The position numbers were made by a program, and so were the translations under genes. A stretch of DNA of 64,000 nucleotides, taken from Gracilariopsis chorda. Lineage: Eukaryota > Rhodophyta > Florideophyceae > Gracilariales > Gracilariaceae. The notes under the pieces were generated by a model, which was not told the DNA's origin, searched no databases, and was given only the letters and a program-made list of their open reading frames with translations. Of the stretch, positions 22,801 to 33,946 are shown one piece after another; the stretch's first letter is position 1, and each line of letters starts with the position of its first letter. Location of the stretch: positions 62,001-126,000 of the forward strand of contig NBIV01000072.1 of the NCBI GenBank assembly GCA_003194525.1, written 5' to 3'.

Positions 22801-24645
22801 CTAGCATTCTTTTCAGGTTTCTTTAACACCACCGAACTGGGTTAGTCTGTCTTGGAGGAGGAAGCGTTTTCCATACTGTCTACGTTGGAACGGATGCATT
22901 GGCTTGTAGCCACCTCAACCGGATTTGATCTCTACACCGATCATAGCTATCTTATATTCCTTTTCGACCCTCTCTCCACCATTCCTGATCTTAGCCTCCC
23001 GTCCATTCGAAAAGCCCTGCGATGGGCAATGAGGCTTAGCGCCTACAACTACACTTGCTTCCATATCAAAGGCACCGACAATGTGTGGGCTGATCTTCTC
23101 ACTCGCTGGGCTGCACCTCCAACTGTCCGCAGATTGGTGCAAATTCCTGTTCTCTCATCAAGCTCCGCCGAGAATTTCTCATGGCCGAAGCCTGAATAAA
23201 TAATTGCAGTGCAGTCAGCGAACAAATCAAATCGTCCTGAGGGCGTACAGATGGAAGAAGGATTGTGGAAAGTTCAGGATGGCGCTGTATGGATCCCTGA
23301 CAATGTGGAAGATCTTCAGTTACGACTGTGCATCATTGCGCACACTGGACCATCCGGACACTGATGCAGAATCCTAACCACAAACACGATACGGAAACAA
23401 TTCACAAGGATCACTCTAACAGTAGACATCCGTGAATTCATCCGCGCTTGCATTCACTGCATTTCTACTACCGGTGGAGAGAAGGTACCACGTTCTCTTG
23501 GACCGGCCGTACACGGCACGGTAGCCAATGATCTCCTACAGTTCGACTTTCTGGAGATTGGACCGAGCAGAGGCGGCGAGAAGTACATTCTCATGCTCCG
23601 CGACGACCATTCCGACTACAAGTGGTTTTATGCGTTTTCAAGTACAGCTGCTGAAAACGCGGTTCAGGCGATCGTCGATTGGTGCGCAGCTTTTGTCACA
23701 CCAAAGTGTCTCATGTCCTACGGACCTGTTCACTTTTGCAACGAAACGACACGCCTACTGTGCAAATTTCTACGTGTGCCGCATCAATTCACAATTCCAT
23801 ACACTCCGTGGAGCAATGGAGCAGTGAAGCGTTTAGGGAAGGAAGTTATTCGAACATTTAGAGCATTGACAACCGAACTACAAATGGATTTCAAGGAATG
23901 GACAGATTTGCTACCCGTGATACGGAGCATCCTCAACAACTCTGACTCTTCGCACCGAATGAACATTGCACCTGTAACCGCTTTTCATGGCATGGAGCCG
24001 CCTCCGCCTATCTCCTCGTTCTTCCGTTCCTCCATTCGTAAGGCTATGAATGTTTCAGAGGTCACCCAGGAGCGCTGCGTTAACATCAAGACCTTACAGG
24101 AAGCTTGCGTACAGCTTCACCCTCCGGTACAAAACAAACTCCAGAAGAACCGAAAGGCATCAAAGGAAAAGGGGTCGAGAGGCACTCTCCAAAAGTTTGT
24201 CGAAGGCGATTATGTCTTGGTGGGGCGCAGTGATTTTCATGCGGCGGAGAAGCTCGCACTGCGATGGCGCAGACCTCGCCGCATCCAAAAAGCTGTATCA
24301 AATTACGTCTTTTAGGTGGAAGATCTACGCAGTGGCCTAACGGAAGACATTCATGGTTCTCGCCTCAAATACTATCACGACAGCTCGTTGGACACAGAGG
24401 CCATAATGTTGCACGTCATACCGTCGGAAACTGGAATGACAGTCAAACGTTTATTGAAACTGGTATAAACCAAAGAAATGCTCATGGTTCAAGTGCGCTG
24501 GAAGACACTAAGCACAAAGAAAGACACTATGAAACCAGTGGCGAGGATATACGAAGATGTCCCCTTCATGCTACAGCGCTTGATTAAGCGTAACAACGCT
24601 CCATGCGACCTAGTTCGTGACGCTCGTTTGCAACCTGCTCTTTGA
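19879..24645 (+). pseudogene. Gag-Pol polyprotein of element H, seven nonsense codons
   Basis: From the ATG at 19879 one frame runs about 1,589 codons to the TGA at 24643. Interruptions are TAG 19948, TAA 21559, TAG 22843, TAA 23197, TGA 23362, TAG 24313 and TAA 24466. Gag ends with a zinc motif of the form CX4CX6HX4C (CPHLPC...WIDDC, near 20725). The protease region has RCDDGSDDSIVSPSLAEKA. RT has FTVDLRPVNKYTIK and YWLDEILL (the second catalytic Asp is Glu). RNase H has IYTDASDN and DNVWADLL. Integrase has lost two catalytic residues: MSYGPVHF where SDQG is usual, and NGAVKRLGKE where ERV is usual. The tail resembles a divergent chromodomain. Confidence 0.93.
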
Positions 24646-24655
24646 AAGAGGGGAT

Positions 24656-24873
24656 TGTAGCCGTCTCTGGCTTTATAGCGCTGAACGGAACCCAAAAAGG
24701 CTACTTAAACCGTAGTTGTAGGTTACAATAGCGTAGGTATCTTATCAAATGCTTGCAGTTCCCAATTGGAGAACAAGGTAGTGGCATTTAAGCCCCAAGA
24801 ACATCGCCTCTCAATAAATCGAGGCATCGAACCTCACCTTTCCATCGACGAACAACTCGCGTAGTTCGCCACA
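24656..24873 (+). repeat. 3' LTR of element H
   Basis: 218 bp, TGTAGCCG to TTCGCCACA, preceded by the polypurine tract near 24645-24655. Confidence 0.88.
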
Positions 24874-25010
24874 CAGAGGCGGGCAATCGTGTCAAATGTT
24901 GACCGTGGTGGATAGCGTTTCGAGAACAGTATTTAGCTGGGAAGTGACATAAAGTTGGTTGGCGCCAGATTGTTGGAAATGCATGTTGGGGGACGATTCC
25001 TGATGAGAGC
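24874..25010. repeat. 137-bp direct repeat X, right of element H
   Basis: Same length as 19468-19604 and about twelve differences. It starts directly after the H LTR and leads into the G/T-rich minisatellite, so this copy is probably in the original sequence context. Confidence 0.85.
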
Positions 25011-26160
25011 AGTTTGAGCGGGCGGCGGTTGTGGTGACGGTGGTTTGATTTGACGAGGGTTGTGGTGAGGGTAGTTGGTGTCAACGACGATTGGTGATGA
25101 GCATAGTTTGAGGTGACTGGGGTTGTGATGGCGGCAGTGGGTAGTGGTAGCGGTTGGTGATAAGAATAGTTTGAGATGAGGACGGGGGTTGTGGTGAGGG
25201 CAGATGGTGGACACAGCGGTTGGTGGTGGTGACGATTAGTGGGAAGGGCAGTTGGCAGTCTGTTGCGGCAGATTGTTGCAGATGCTGGTGGGGAAAAGTA
25301 GAGTAGAGACAAAAGACGAAAGGGGCAGAAGATGAGGATTGGTGGTGGTTGAGGGTGGGGCGGTGAGGAGGTCATTTGACGTTGTCGGTGGATGATGGTG
25401 GGGGATAGTGGCATGGTCAGGGTGGTGAATGGGCGTGGCGTCTTTGGTGGGGGTGGTAGATGGCTGTTGGTGTATGGTGGTGGAAACAATGTGGTGATGA
25501 AGGCGTTGTGGTGGCTGGGTGTTCATGCTTATTTGGTTGACGGTTTCTGAAGGTGATGATGGATGATGTTCGGTGCAGTTTACACTTCATGGGAAGAAAG
25601 GTGGATTTGTGGCATGTTGGCAGTAGGACAGAGTGGTAGTGCAGAGTGTGGTACTGACGTTTGAAGTTGGTGTCAAATTTGGGTGGTTGCCGGTGGCGTA
25701 TCAAAATTAAACGTGATGTTCGGGGCAAGGTTGTGTTCAGTGCGGTTGACGAAGACACCAGATGGTGGCTTAAGGGGAGTCACTTGGGCCAGGTGGGTCG
25801 GGACAAATTAGCTGGAGGCAAGATGATAGTAATATGTGTTGATGGAGGTGACTGATAGTGAAGACGGCATTATGCGTTGGCAAGGTGGTTATGGGGGTTG
25901 CGCATGGCGGTTGGTGGTGAAGACAGCGATTGATGGTGACGGAGATTGATAGTGAAGGCGATTGGTGATGACGCCGGCTTTGTGATGACGACGATTGGTG
26001 ATGACGCCGGTTGTGGTACGGGCGGTTGTTGGTGACGATGGTGACGGTGGTAGCGGTGTTTGGGGAGACGGTGGTTGGGGGTGGTTGGAAACGGGCGTGC
26101 GAGCAGTTGGCGGCGCGGACATATGGGAGGGGACAGGATGGAGGAGAAATTTGGTGGTGC
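25011..26160. repeat. Degenerate G/T-rich minisatellite
   Basis: The plus strand is made of loosely repeated GGTTGTGGTGA, GATTGGTGATGA and AGTTTGAG blocks in units of roughly 70-100 bp, with strong G/T over A/C bias. The minus strand consequently has several long overlapping open frames (24788-25489, 25236-25526, 25417-25758, 25889-26311) rich in Pro, His, Thr and Ser. Open frames in several registers at once are what such a repeat produces by composition; I do not call a gene. Confidence 0.75.
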
Positions 26161-28610
26161 AGGCATGAAAGGTCAGAGCAGGGAGCGTGTGGCTGCTGGC
26201 GGCCTTAGAAAAAGAGATTGGTGCGGCGCCAGAGAGAAGAAGATTGGCGAAGGCGTCTTCAATTACATCGATTTCATGGCGGTACGTGCGTTGATGACGG
26301 CCACTTTTCATTCGTACATCAATCGCTGATAAGTTCGGTTATTGACGAGTGTTTGCCAAGGCTTTCAATTCAAGTGAGTAAGAGGGCAACCTTTGGCGGA
26401 GGCTCTCTCCCGGGAGAGTTGGCGAACGGATCCCGTGGCATAGTTGCGATTCGAAGCGCGCAACTTGAATACCAGAGATAATGCATGACCTGTCAGCCAC
26501 ACACAGTTCTGAGGATTGCATGGCGGCATGCCGCGTGACGAAAACATGCTCAGGCTGATGCAAACGCTAGCGGCTAGGTCGGGCGTCGGGAACCGGGAGG
26601 GCGCTCTCGATATAAAAGTTGGACACTGACGAGCATCCAACCTGGAATTTTTGCCGAGCTCTAACAAATGGGTACAAGTCGTGCCGCAAAAACCCCCCAT
26701 ATTTCCCATGCTTGGATAGGCTTGCCTTTCAATGTGTACGACAGTTGAGATGGGAGGCAAGATTGACAGCCAGTGATGGTCCGCTGCAGCTGATCGTACT
26801 ACATTCCAGCGGAAGCCTTCGCAGTCCTTCGTATGGCGGGACTCTTCGCTATTGTCTTCTCGTGCATTGCTCATTCTCTCTTGGGTCCTTGATTGTCGAG
26901 GACCGCACTAGTGCATCATGTGCCACAGCTGGTCCTTTCTTCTGGCTGTCAAGCTTGCTTCCTCACGAAAGACAAACCGTGTCAGCCTTCTCTGTAACCA
27001 TGCCAGGCACTTTTCTCACTCTTACCTTCACGAGGATACCTATCTTTGGCGCTTGAATAGCGCTTTTCGGTGCTCTGGTGGGCCGAGCAATCCAGGCTTT
27101 GTTGGTGGGCATGGTTTGATCTCCCGTATGCAGCCAGTTATGGATGCCAATCTGATGCACAGACTCTTTAATTGTGTGTTCCGGGTCTTACATTGTCACA
27201 TTCGTCAAGAAAAGAGTCTCAATCAGCGTTTTGAGTTTGTAGACCACGAGAATTTGCCCAATGGTATATTGTTTGGCGTTCAGATTTTGAACAATGAACG
27301 ATGAACCAATTGTTTTTAGTCTACCACCAACACTACCAGTGCCACGCCATACATCGTGCAATGCAAAGTGATCTACGCTACACCCATGCAAACAAAGCCA
27401 TTTCTTGCGAAGACCATCAGGACATCTAGATATTCTTATGACGTAAGATGTCATTGTGTGGCGAGGAGTGCCCTGCTTGGGAGGATAATTATTAACCGCC
27501 TTCGTCAAGGACTTAATAACTCTATCCTGAAAGAATGAAAAATCTACCTCATGCATTGGCATCAATTTGTTTATTGACGTTACGTTGTGAGCAGGTGAGT
27601 ATTCCAAGATACCGCGAAGACGTGCGCGGAAGGTGCAGATGACGAAACACACGCGAATTGTTGAGTTTCCGTCTGAGAGAGCAACTTTTTTCTTGAAACC
27701 CATTTATTCGCACACCTTTTGAAACAAATGTGAAAACATTAAAATATTATGCTCCTCCCCTAAGAACTGTTCAACATCAAATACGTCGGAATTTTTTCAA
27801 TTCGTCAGTTCATATGTTTTACATAAAATCAAAAATTTCGCTTCTCGGCACATGTGTAGACCACATTCGCATCAAACCTGGGCATTGCAACGGCTCAAGG
27901 GCCAGTGCATTGTTACCCTCGCTTGGCGGAACTTGCCCGTCGTTACGTGGGTCTTCGGCACAAGACCCAATGAAAGCTGGCTGGCCCGAACTTTTGCCAT
28001 CGTGAAGGGCGAAGCAAACCCTCACCGTAACTCTTGAATTCAACTGCCAGTCTGACCTTCTCACAAGACCAAGATTCCGAGGAACTCTCTTCTGTCGTCA
28101 GTCGACGCCCGAGCGCACGCCTCGACAAAGAACTCGTAGAAAACCCTTGCCTGAGGAATTTTTGACCAGCCCTTTTTGTCGAGCCTGTTCAGTTAAATGG
28201 CTCGCCATGATCAACTCTGCTTCCGTGCATTGATCCGAACGCCCAACAGGTGGCCATCGCTCTATTTCCAACATTTGAACTTTTCCGCTAGCATTGTGCC
28301 AGTCTCCACACCAGCCCCTCACGACAAGAAGGCGTAACTTCTACCTGCCTCTTCCTCTTCATACAAATCCTTTTCGCCTTGCTGCCTCGCCAACCGTCTT
28401 CAACAAGCTGCGGTGTCCAGAAAATCAGGATCTGCACCTCCTGGACCAGACCCGTCGAAGTTCTCCTCCCCCTTTTTGCTTCTGAACACTCCCCCGACAA
28501 CGGTTTTGCTCCTTTAACTCAATTGGAGCTCTCTCGCGAAGTGTCTGTCCTACATAAAAGCTCCATCAAATATAAGTTCGTTTTCGATCAAAATTTGGAC
28601 GTGTCCTCTT
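26161..28610. other. No recognisable gene
   Basis: Frames of 60-170 codons exist (26365-26874 minus, 27188-27703 minus, 26619-27056 plus), but none shows motifs I recognise. The 171-codon minus frame at 27188-27703 is the longest candidate; it has no signal peptide or domain I can name. Confidence 0.4.
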
Positions 28611-29183
28611 GTGGTGTCTTCTTCAGTCTTGCTTATTCTGCTTCGCTTCTTTTTGCGAGAAAGTAGCCATTTTTATTTGCAAGCGCAGCTCGATTGGTCG
28701 CACATGTCTGCTCCTCTGCGTTACGTTGTCAGAGATTTGCACCAGGCGTTTTCAGCAGAATCCTATCTTCCCAGTGACCTGGGCCGCATCGTCGCCCATC
28801 TTGTCGCTGTTCCAATTGCTATGAAGAAGCGCATAACACAGGAAGTGGAATCCCAACACCTTGAACAAATAATCTTTTAAGAAGAAAATGCCGATCGTCT
28901 CCAGGCTCAAATAACGCCCTTTCACTGCATTTTAAACTTCAGCACTGCGGAGGATGAAGCCCCAATATCTTTTGCCTCTTCAGCAATGAAGGAAACTGTA
29001 GCTGGTCGAGCTACGCTGCATTTGACTACGAGAAGCGTAGATGCCATGGATGCTCATATCGGAGTGCTCGTCACGATTATGAAAACGATTAAGCCGATCA
29101 GGCGCTCTTGTGCTGGTTCTCTGCACAGATCATTCATCTTTTTATGCTCCTCCTCTTTCCTGAAAACTCCGACCCATCTCTAG
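28611..29183 (+). pseudogene. Unrecognised coding-like frame with one stop
   Basis: Two plus frames, 28611-28880 and 28986-29183, are in the same register and are separated by a TAA at 28878-28880, with no further stop between. The product has helix-like segments (RYVVRDLHQAFSAES, AMKKRITQEVESQHLEQI). I recognise no family. It could be a broken host gene, a transposon fragment or chance. The last third overlaps the repeat at 29077. Confidence 0.25.
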
Positions 29184-29375
29184 CTTGGCATATCTGCATG
29201 GTTGGAGCACCTCTCACACTGCATTGCGGTTACAGTGGCTGCGTATAGAAGTCATTTTCTTTAACCAGGCGGGACTTGAACCAGCGACCCTGCATCTGGG
29301 CCCAGAACTATGAAAACGATTGAGCCAATTCGGCGCTCTGTGTTGGCTCTCTGCACAGATCATTCATCTGTTTAT
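29077..29375 (-). repeat. Duplicated tRNA-like (SINE-like) segment
   Basis: A block of about 69 bp at 29077-29145 recurs at 29307-29375 (both contain CTCTGCACAGATCATTCATC). On the minus strand the second copy carries an A-box-like TGGCTCAATCG (29317-29327) and a perfect B-box-like GGTTCAAGTCC (29272-29282), spaced as in a tRNA gene. The cloverleaf is poor, so a tRNA-derived short interspersed element is more likely than a functional tRNA. Confidence 0.4.
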
Positions 29376-30826
29376 AACGATAGCTATGGTTACGCCATTG
29401 GCAGGCTACGTCAACATTTTGCGAATTCTATACATCTGGATGTTACTTCTCCTTTCTCTATTGCACGAGCAAGCGGATGGCTTATCAGACTTTGGCCTGT
29501 TCTACGATTTCCATTTTGTTTCGTATCTCTATAGCACCTGACGATCCGCTTGGGTATGATGTAAAGGACCCCAGGCTGAAGCAAAATTCTCTGATACTTC
29601 TGTGCAGATTCTGGATACTTCCCCGAGGAATAATGCTTGAGACTGTTTTCCTCATCTTCAAGTCTCTCTCATCAGTCGCACTGACGAGCCCTTGTCTGTA
29701 TCAAGCATCGAACAACAGTCATGCACACAACCGGTGCCCTCAGTCATACTGGTGTTCGTCGCCGTGATCGCCAGTACGCATGGTGCACCCCATTATCCGA
29801 CCTGCCCTCCGTTCACATCCATTTACCCTCAGAGGACCTACGAACTCCGTAGTCGGCAGGTACAAGAACTTTGAGCATTGTGGCTCTCCCAAGAACGACT
29901 GGCACTACTGTCGAATTATCTGTACCAAATTTGAATGAAACGATGACACTACCGGTTATACCCGGGTAGAGAACGATACTGTGACTCCGGCCCCCAGTGG
30001 AACTGGGCGCAGAAGAGCTACACACGTCGACCCCCTAAGAGTTGTATACGGTAGTGAAGAACGTGCGAACCCATCCCTCAAAAAGCTGTTAACGCGGCAG
30101 ATATAGTAAAGTCGATGATACACAATAGTTGATAATATGATGTTGATGGTTGTTTGTTGGTGTTTGTTGTTCTCTACTACTACGGATAGCGTCTGGTCTT
30201 TACATATCTATCAAGATACCACTCTCTCCAATTCCCAGAGAATAAAAGCGCTGCCAAGGAATTATCTGTGTGTGCGTTTATATGAGCTCGTGTCCCTAAT
30301 TCCAAGAGTGTGGGTAGGGGCTACATTGAAAAGAACCCCTCTGTAGTGGATGGCACTCATCCACTTCGGAACACCGGCATGCTACCTACGATGCATGTGG
30401 GTAGCAACCCCTTTTAGGTAGCTTCTAGACTGAGCTGTTCCCCATTTGAGAACAGCTTGAGTGCTCTTAAAGCGCTCATCACAGCCCTCTCAGAAAATCG
30501 GAGGCATCGAACTCTGGACGCTTTCACCCTCCTCCCTGCGTTAGCAGCCGACCAGCGCACACCCTCTCTCTCTAGATAAACCAATAACTATTCTGGCCAT
30601 GCTCTTACCATTGATTCGGCGTCAGAAACTTGCCTCTCTCGGAGAGGCGGAAGTTCTCTACGTCGGGACGCCGCTCTTCGGCGGCATCTAAGAACGAAAT
30701 GGTCTACGCTATTTAGTATGTTGAGCCCACACCCGAGCGGGCAGACAAATTTCCTGTTGTGGATAACCGTAGAGAGGGTGTAGTGCTGGTACTTGACTGT
30801 TAAGTATTGCGCCAAGGCAGTATACT
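29376..30826. other. No confident gene; possible signal-peptide exon
   Basis: At 30137 a plus frame starts MMLMVVCWCLLFSTTTD, which reads like a secretory signal. A related segment (VVCWCLVLLLARATAM) occurs at about 33451. No downstream secreted domain is recognisable. The rest is unassigned. Confidence 0.25.
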
Positions 30827-32206
30827 TTATGCGAGCCTTTGGTTGCTTGCGCTGTTCAAGGCTGCACGATATTCTTCACCAAACAGATCATAAAAATCAA
30901 GCTCCGGGTTGGTGCTGAATCGTTTGTCGTTGGCCACAAACCATTCGTATGGGTATAGCTCGAACGATCGTACTCCCCACTGCAAGGCAAAGCTGATGAG
31001 CTTGACCATATTGCCCGTGCTCATGCACCCTTGTGCACCAATATTTCGGGAGCCTTGACATGCAGCTATCGGGTTGCCTGGTCCAGGTGGACCGTACACG
31101 CCACTGTGAGTTGGCGTCTGAAGCTGGAGAGGAATGCCCGAGTCCTTGTTCCGGTTGAAGATAGCACACCAGTTAGCATTGCATCGCGCTCGTTGCGGTT
31201 GCTCCCATCTGTCAACGTCCTTGGTGGTTGCGCCTTGCACACCCAGACCCAGCTTGGGGAATCCATTATATTCGCGAGTCGCTTCGTATGCAATCATGTC
31301 CGGAAACTTGTTGGGTCCTTGACCAAACGTCTTGGTTCGAAAGTCATTCAGTGTGACAATGATGGCCTTTCTGGAATTGAATCGTCGAAAGGCTCGAATC
31401 CGCGCAGCAACGTACTTGCTCCATTCGCTGAAAGCAGTATTGGCTCTTGCGTCATTGGAGGGCCCAGGAAACAGTTGAATAAAGGTTTTCATGCAGAAGT
31501 TGTTCGGCGTAGTGGCGCCATTTGCAGGGTATGACTCGGCTCCAACGCCTATCCCAAAGCGGAAGTAGTTGACGTTCGTATTATCTTCAAAGCGAGCGAC
31601 AAACTGTCGAAGAGCCTGAGCGTATTTGGTGTACACTTCAGCCCGCCAGAACTTGGGAAGTGGCAACGCCCCCAGTGAAGTTGTGCCTTGCGTCGTGCCA
31701 TCCGGGCACTGGAATATCAAGTCCGGTTGGTCGATAATATACTGTGGCGTTGCGGACTGTCCAGCAGGGAAACTCTGGTCTTCCTTCTGAACGGCGGGCC
31801 ATACCAGCAGATTTACCTTTTGGCCTCTCGCCACCCACGGTGCCATCTGCTGCTCCACGAATCCCCAATCGAAGGATCCCCTGCCGTTGGCATCACGTTT
31901 GTCGAAGGCAGCCCAAGGAATAACAACGGTTCCACCAGACGTGAGGCGGTCTTCGTGAGCACACACAATGTTCCGATTGGCTAGCTTGCCGTCTTTCCTG
32001 ATTGTAGCCCCAGGAAGATTGGAGGAAACTACGTACAAGCCTGGAGCAAAGCCATTTCTTGCGTTGGTGGAGTGGGCGCCTTTTAGTTGATCGCAAGGAG
32101 CAAAGACAGCGTCTAACGGATCAGGGTTGCAGAGCGCGAACCGCACAAGTGTGAGCAACAGAGCTGAGTACAGATGCGCGGCCATTATATCACCCACGAA
32201 CAGCAT
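30827..32206 (-). CDS. Secreted protein, possible TIM-barrel glycoside hydrolase
   Basis: An intact 459-codon frame. The start at 32206 or the Met eight codons later (32185) gives a signal peptide (MAAHLYSALLLTLVRFAL, ending before NPDP). The mature part has features of clan-A-like (beta/alpha)8 hydrolases: VVIPWAAFDKRD and FDWGFVEQQMAPWVARGQKV (residues 96-130), then FRFGIGVGAESYP (residues 216-226) with Glu224 at a place typical for an acid/base residue, and RSFELYPYEW (residues 413-422) with Glu416 as a candidate nucleophile. Cysteine pairs suggest extracellular folding. Beta-galactosidase-like families such as GH42 are my nearest guess. Without a search the substrate is unknown. It is one of two plausible host genes here. 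Confidence 0.7.
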   Translation of the reverse strand: MLFVGDIMAAHLYSALLLTLVRFALCNPDPLDAVFAPCDQLKGAHSTNARNGFAPGLYVVSSNLPGATIRKDGKLANRNIVCAHEDRLTSGGTVVIPWAAFDKRDANGRGSFDWGFVEQQMAPWVARGQKVNLLVWPAVQKEDQSFPAGQSATPQYIIDQPDLIFQCPDGTTQGTTSLGALPLPKFWRAEVYTKYAQALRQFVARFEDNTNVNYFRFGIGVGAESYPANGATTPNNFCMKTFIQLFPGPSNDARANTAFSEWSKYVAARIRAFRRFNSRKAIIVTLNDFRTKTFGQGPNKFPDMIAYEATREYNGFPKLGLGVQGATTKDVDRWEQPQRARCNANWCAIFNRNKDSGIPLQLQTPTHSGVYGPPGPGNPIAACQGSRNIGAQGCMSTGNMVKLISFALQWGVRSFELYPYEWFVANDKRFSTNPELDFYDLFGEEYRAALNSASNQRLA

Positions 32207-32856
32207 GTATCCGGTACGCGGCTTGACACTCGAGAGTCGGGCGGATCGAAAGCGCGGGTCGTTTTTCTGTATGGTAGGGCACGAGTGGCCGCAGTTTCAC
32301 GTTCCAACGCAGTCCGCGAGCTTTTGAGGATTACAGATATTAATTTTTAAACGTGCGCTTTTGGGGGATGCCAGCACCGCTCACGAATAATTACGTCCAA
32401 CAATTAAAACGAATCGTACTGTAAGGGCAGAGGCTCCACAACATTCCGCTGTGAGCATCCAAGTTACGAAATGCTCCTCTCCAGCGCACTACCCCCCATG
32501 ACTGCTTACCTCTTCAATCAAACTATTCTATGGGTGAAGTGCGCAGATAACATCTTCTGTCTGCCCTTTAATCACCTCAAGACCACCGGTATTGCAGCCC
32601 TACACACCCACGTGTTCAATCTTGGATTTCTTCTTCACATTTCTCGGCTTAAATGATCCCCCAGCTCCGGAAGGAAGGTTGCTGGTATCCGTAAGAGACC
32701 CAAACGCCCGTCCATTGCGCTTTCCTCGTTAGTGGACGGAATATGGGTACATCTCATGAAGGCGGGTCGGTTTGCCTCAGCTCCCTCTATTGAAGACAAT
32801 AAAACGGTGTTCAATCATTATTTTCCAATCTATCAGTGTAGTAATCAGTTGGTATT

Positions 32857-32935
32857 GGCCGCGCCAGGACTCGCACCCGGTGTCACGGTGTTCCGGAAAC
32901 ATGGCCCCACGGCGGTTACCAGCTCAGCTGTAGCC
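32857..32935 (-). tRNA. tRNA-like sequence, probably degenerate
   Basis: The 79-nt minus strand has an acceptor-like pair GGCTACA / CGCGGCC (five of seven positions pair; two G-to-A changes would explain the rest). It has a D-arm-like GCTGAGCTGGTAACC and a T arm CCGGG-TGCGAGT-CCTGG with a B-box-like core. The anticodon arm is unclear and there may be a longer variable arm. A tRNA pseudogene or tRNA-derived repeat is more likely than a working gene. Confidence 0.3.
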
Positions 32936-33946
32936 ACTCATGTGCTTGCCCAAGTCATATGGCTGGAGATATTGAAGTACTGATAGTGTCTTCGATCTGC
33001 AGCTCTCTGGCACTACAGTGCCCTCCATGATACATCGACGTCCCGAAAGATCAGTCATTACAAGGATTACCTTTGCGATCCCAAGAATGGAGCATGAATC
33101 CGATCTGTTCAGCTCGTGGTCGGCGGGGGATATTGAACGTGGATATTTGAAACCCTATGACAGGTTCCCGTCTCGGCAGAGCGAGCTGACGTGGTGCTAA
33201 TCTCGGGTTTGGGAGATCCGACAAGTTCATCAGACACGATGGATCCTCACATCTTGTGCTTATGCGAGAATTCCAATTTGGGGAGGATCATAGCATACCC
33301 CTATTGGGGGATAGTTCTGGAGGGCGGTCTTTGAATGGGACCTTTCACGCGGATGCCAGTGGGCAGCAGTTCATGAGCGGTTTTGTGGAAGGCCATCTTC
33401 GACAATATTCGAAGCCTGGTTTCAAGTTTGAGATGAGCGGGCACTACGATATGGTGGTGTGCTGGTGTTTGGTGCTGCTTCTGGCCAGAGCGACGGCTAT
33501 GGTTTGGATCCCAGCACAAACGGAAGAGCGTTATGAATCCGCAGACAGGAGCGGGCCCTTTTGAAGAAGGAAGACAATACACTTGCACCAGTTCATGGAG
33601 ACTGTAAAATGACACAATCTCGTGTGCTCATGATTAACGCTCGCTAAGTAGCGCGAATTTGAATCACAAGCTGCTAATGTTGTTACCTTGTGCTAGTAAC
33701 AAGAACACTTTTTAGTATCTTAATGGTGTAAACGTGAGCTTTCGTAGACAGCTAGTATATCGAGCCGTGGCCATTTGCCAAGGGTGATAAGAGAATGTAG
33801 CGAAAGCAGAGAACGCTAAAGGGCGGTGGTGTAGGTCATCAGCCTGCAGAATGTAGACACTCAAGTACTTTCGTAATCCTTTTTTGACCATAATGGGCTA
33901 GATCAATACTTTCGTTATTTCTGCAATATAAAAGGTATGGATGTAA

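Larger units (their letters stand above)
19605..24873 (+). mobile_element. Ty3/gypsy element H, full length, oomycete-like Pol
   Basis: Two 218-bp LTRs (19605-19822 and 24656-24873, about 91 percent identical) bound one long reading frame for Gag, protease, RT, RNase H, integrase and a chromo-like tail. A purine-rich tract, AAAGAGGGGAT, precedes the right LTR. Seven nonsense codons interrupt the polyprotein but no frameshift was found. Instead of a 5-bp duplication, 137-bp repeats abut both LTRs. Confidence 0.92.

Noticed and set aside
19948..24468. Stops in H as an alternative genetic code or programmed readthrough
   Set aside because: All three stop types occur, and integrase catalytic residues are also lost; decay is simpler.
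24788..26311. Pro/His/Thr-rich minus-strand frames as genes
   Set aside because: Several registers are open at once in a G/T-biased repeat, which gives such frames by composition.
27188..27703. 171-codon minus frame as a transposase
   Set aside because: No acidic triad, zinc motif or flanking inverted repeats recognised.
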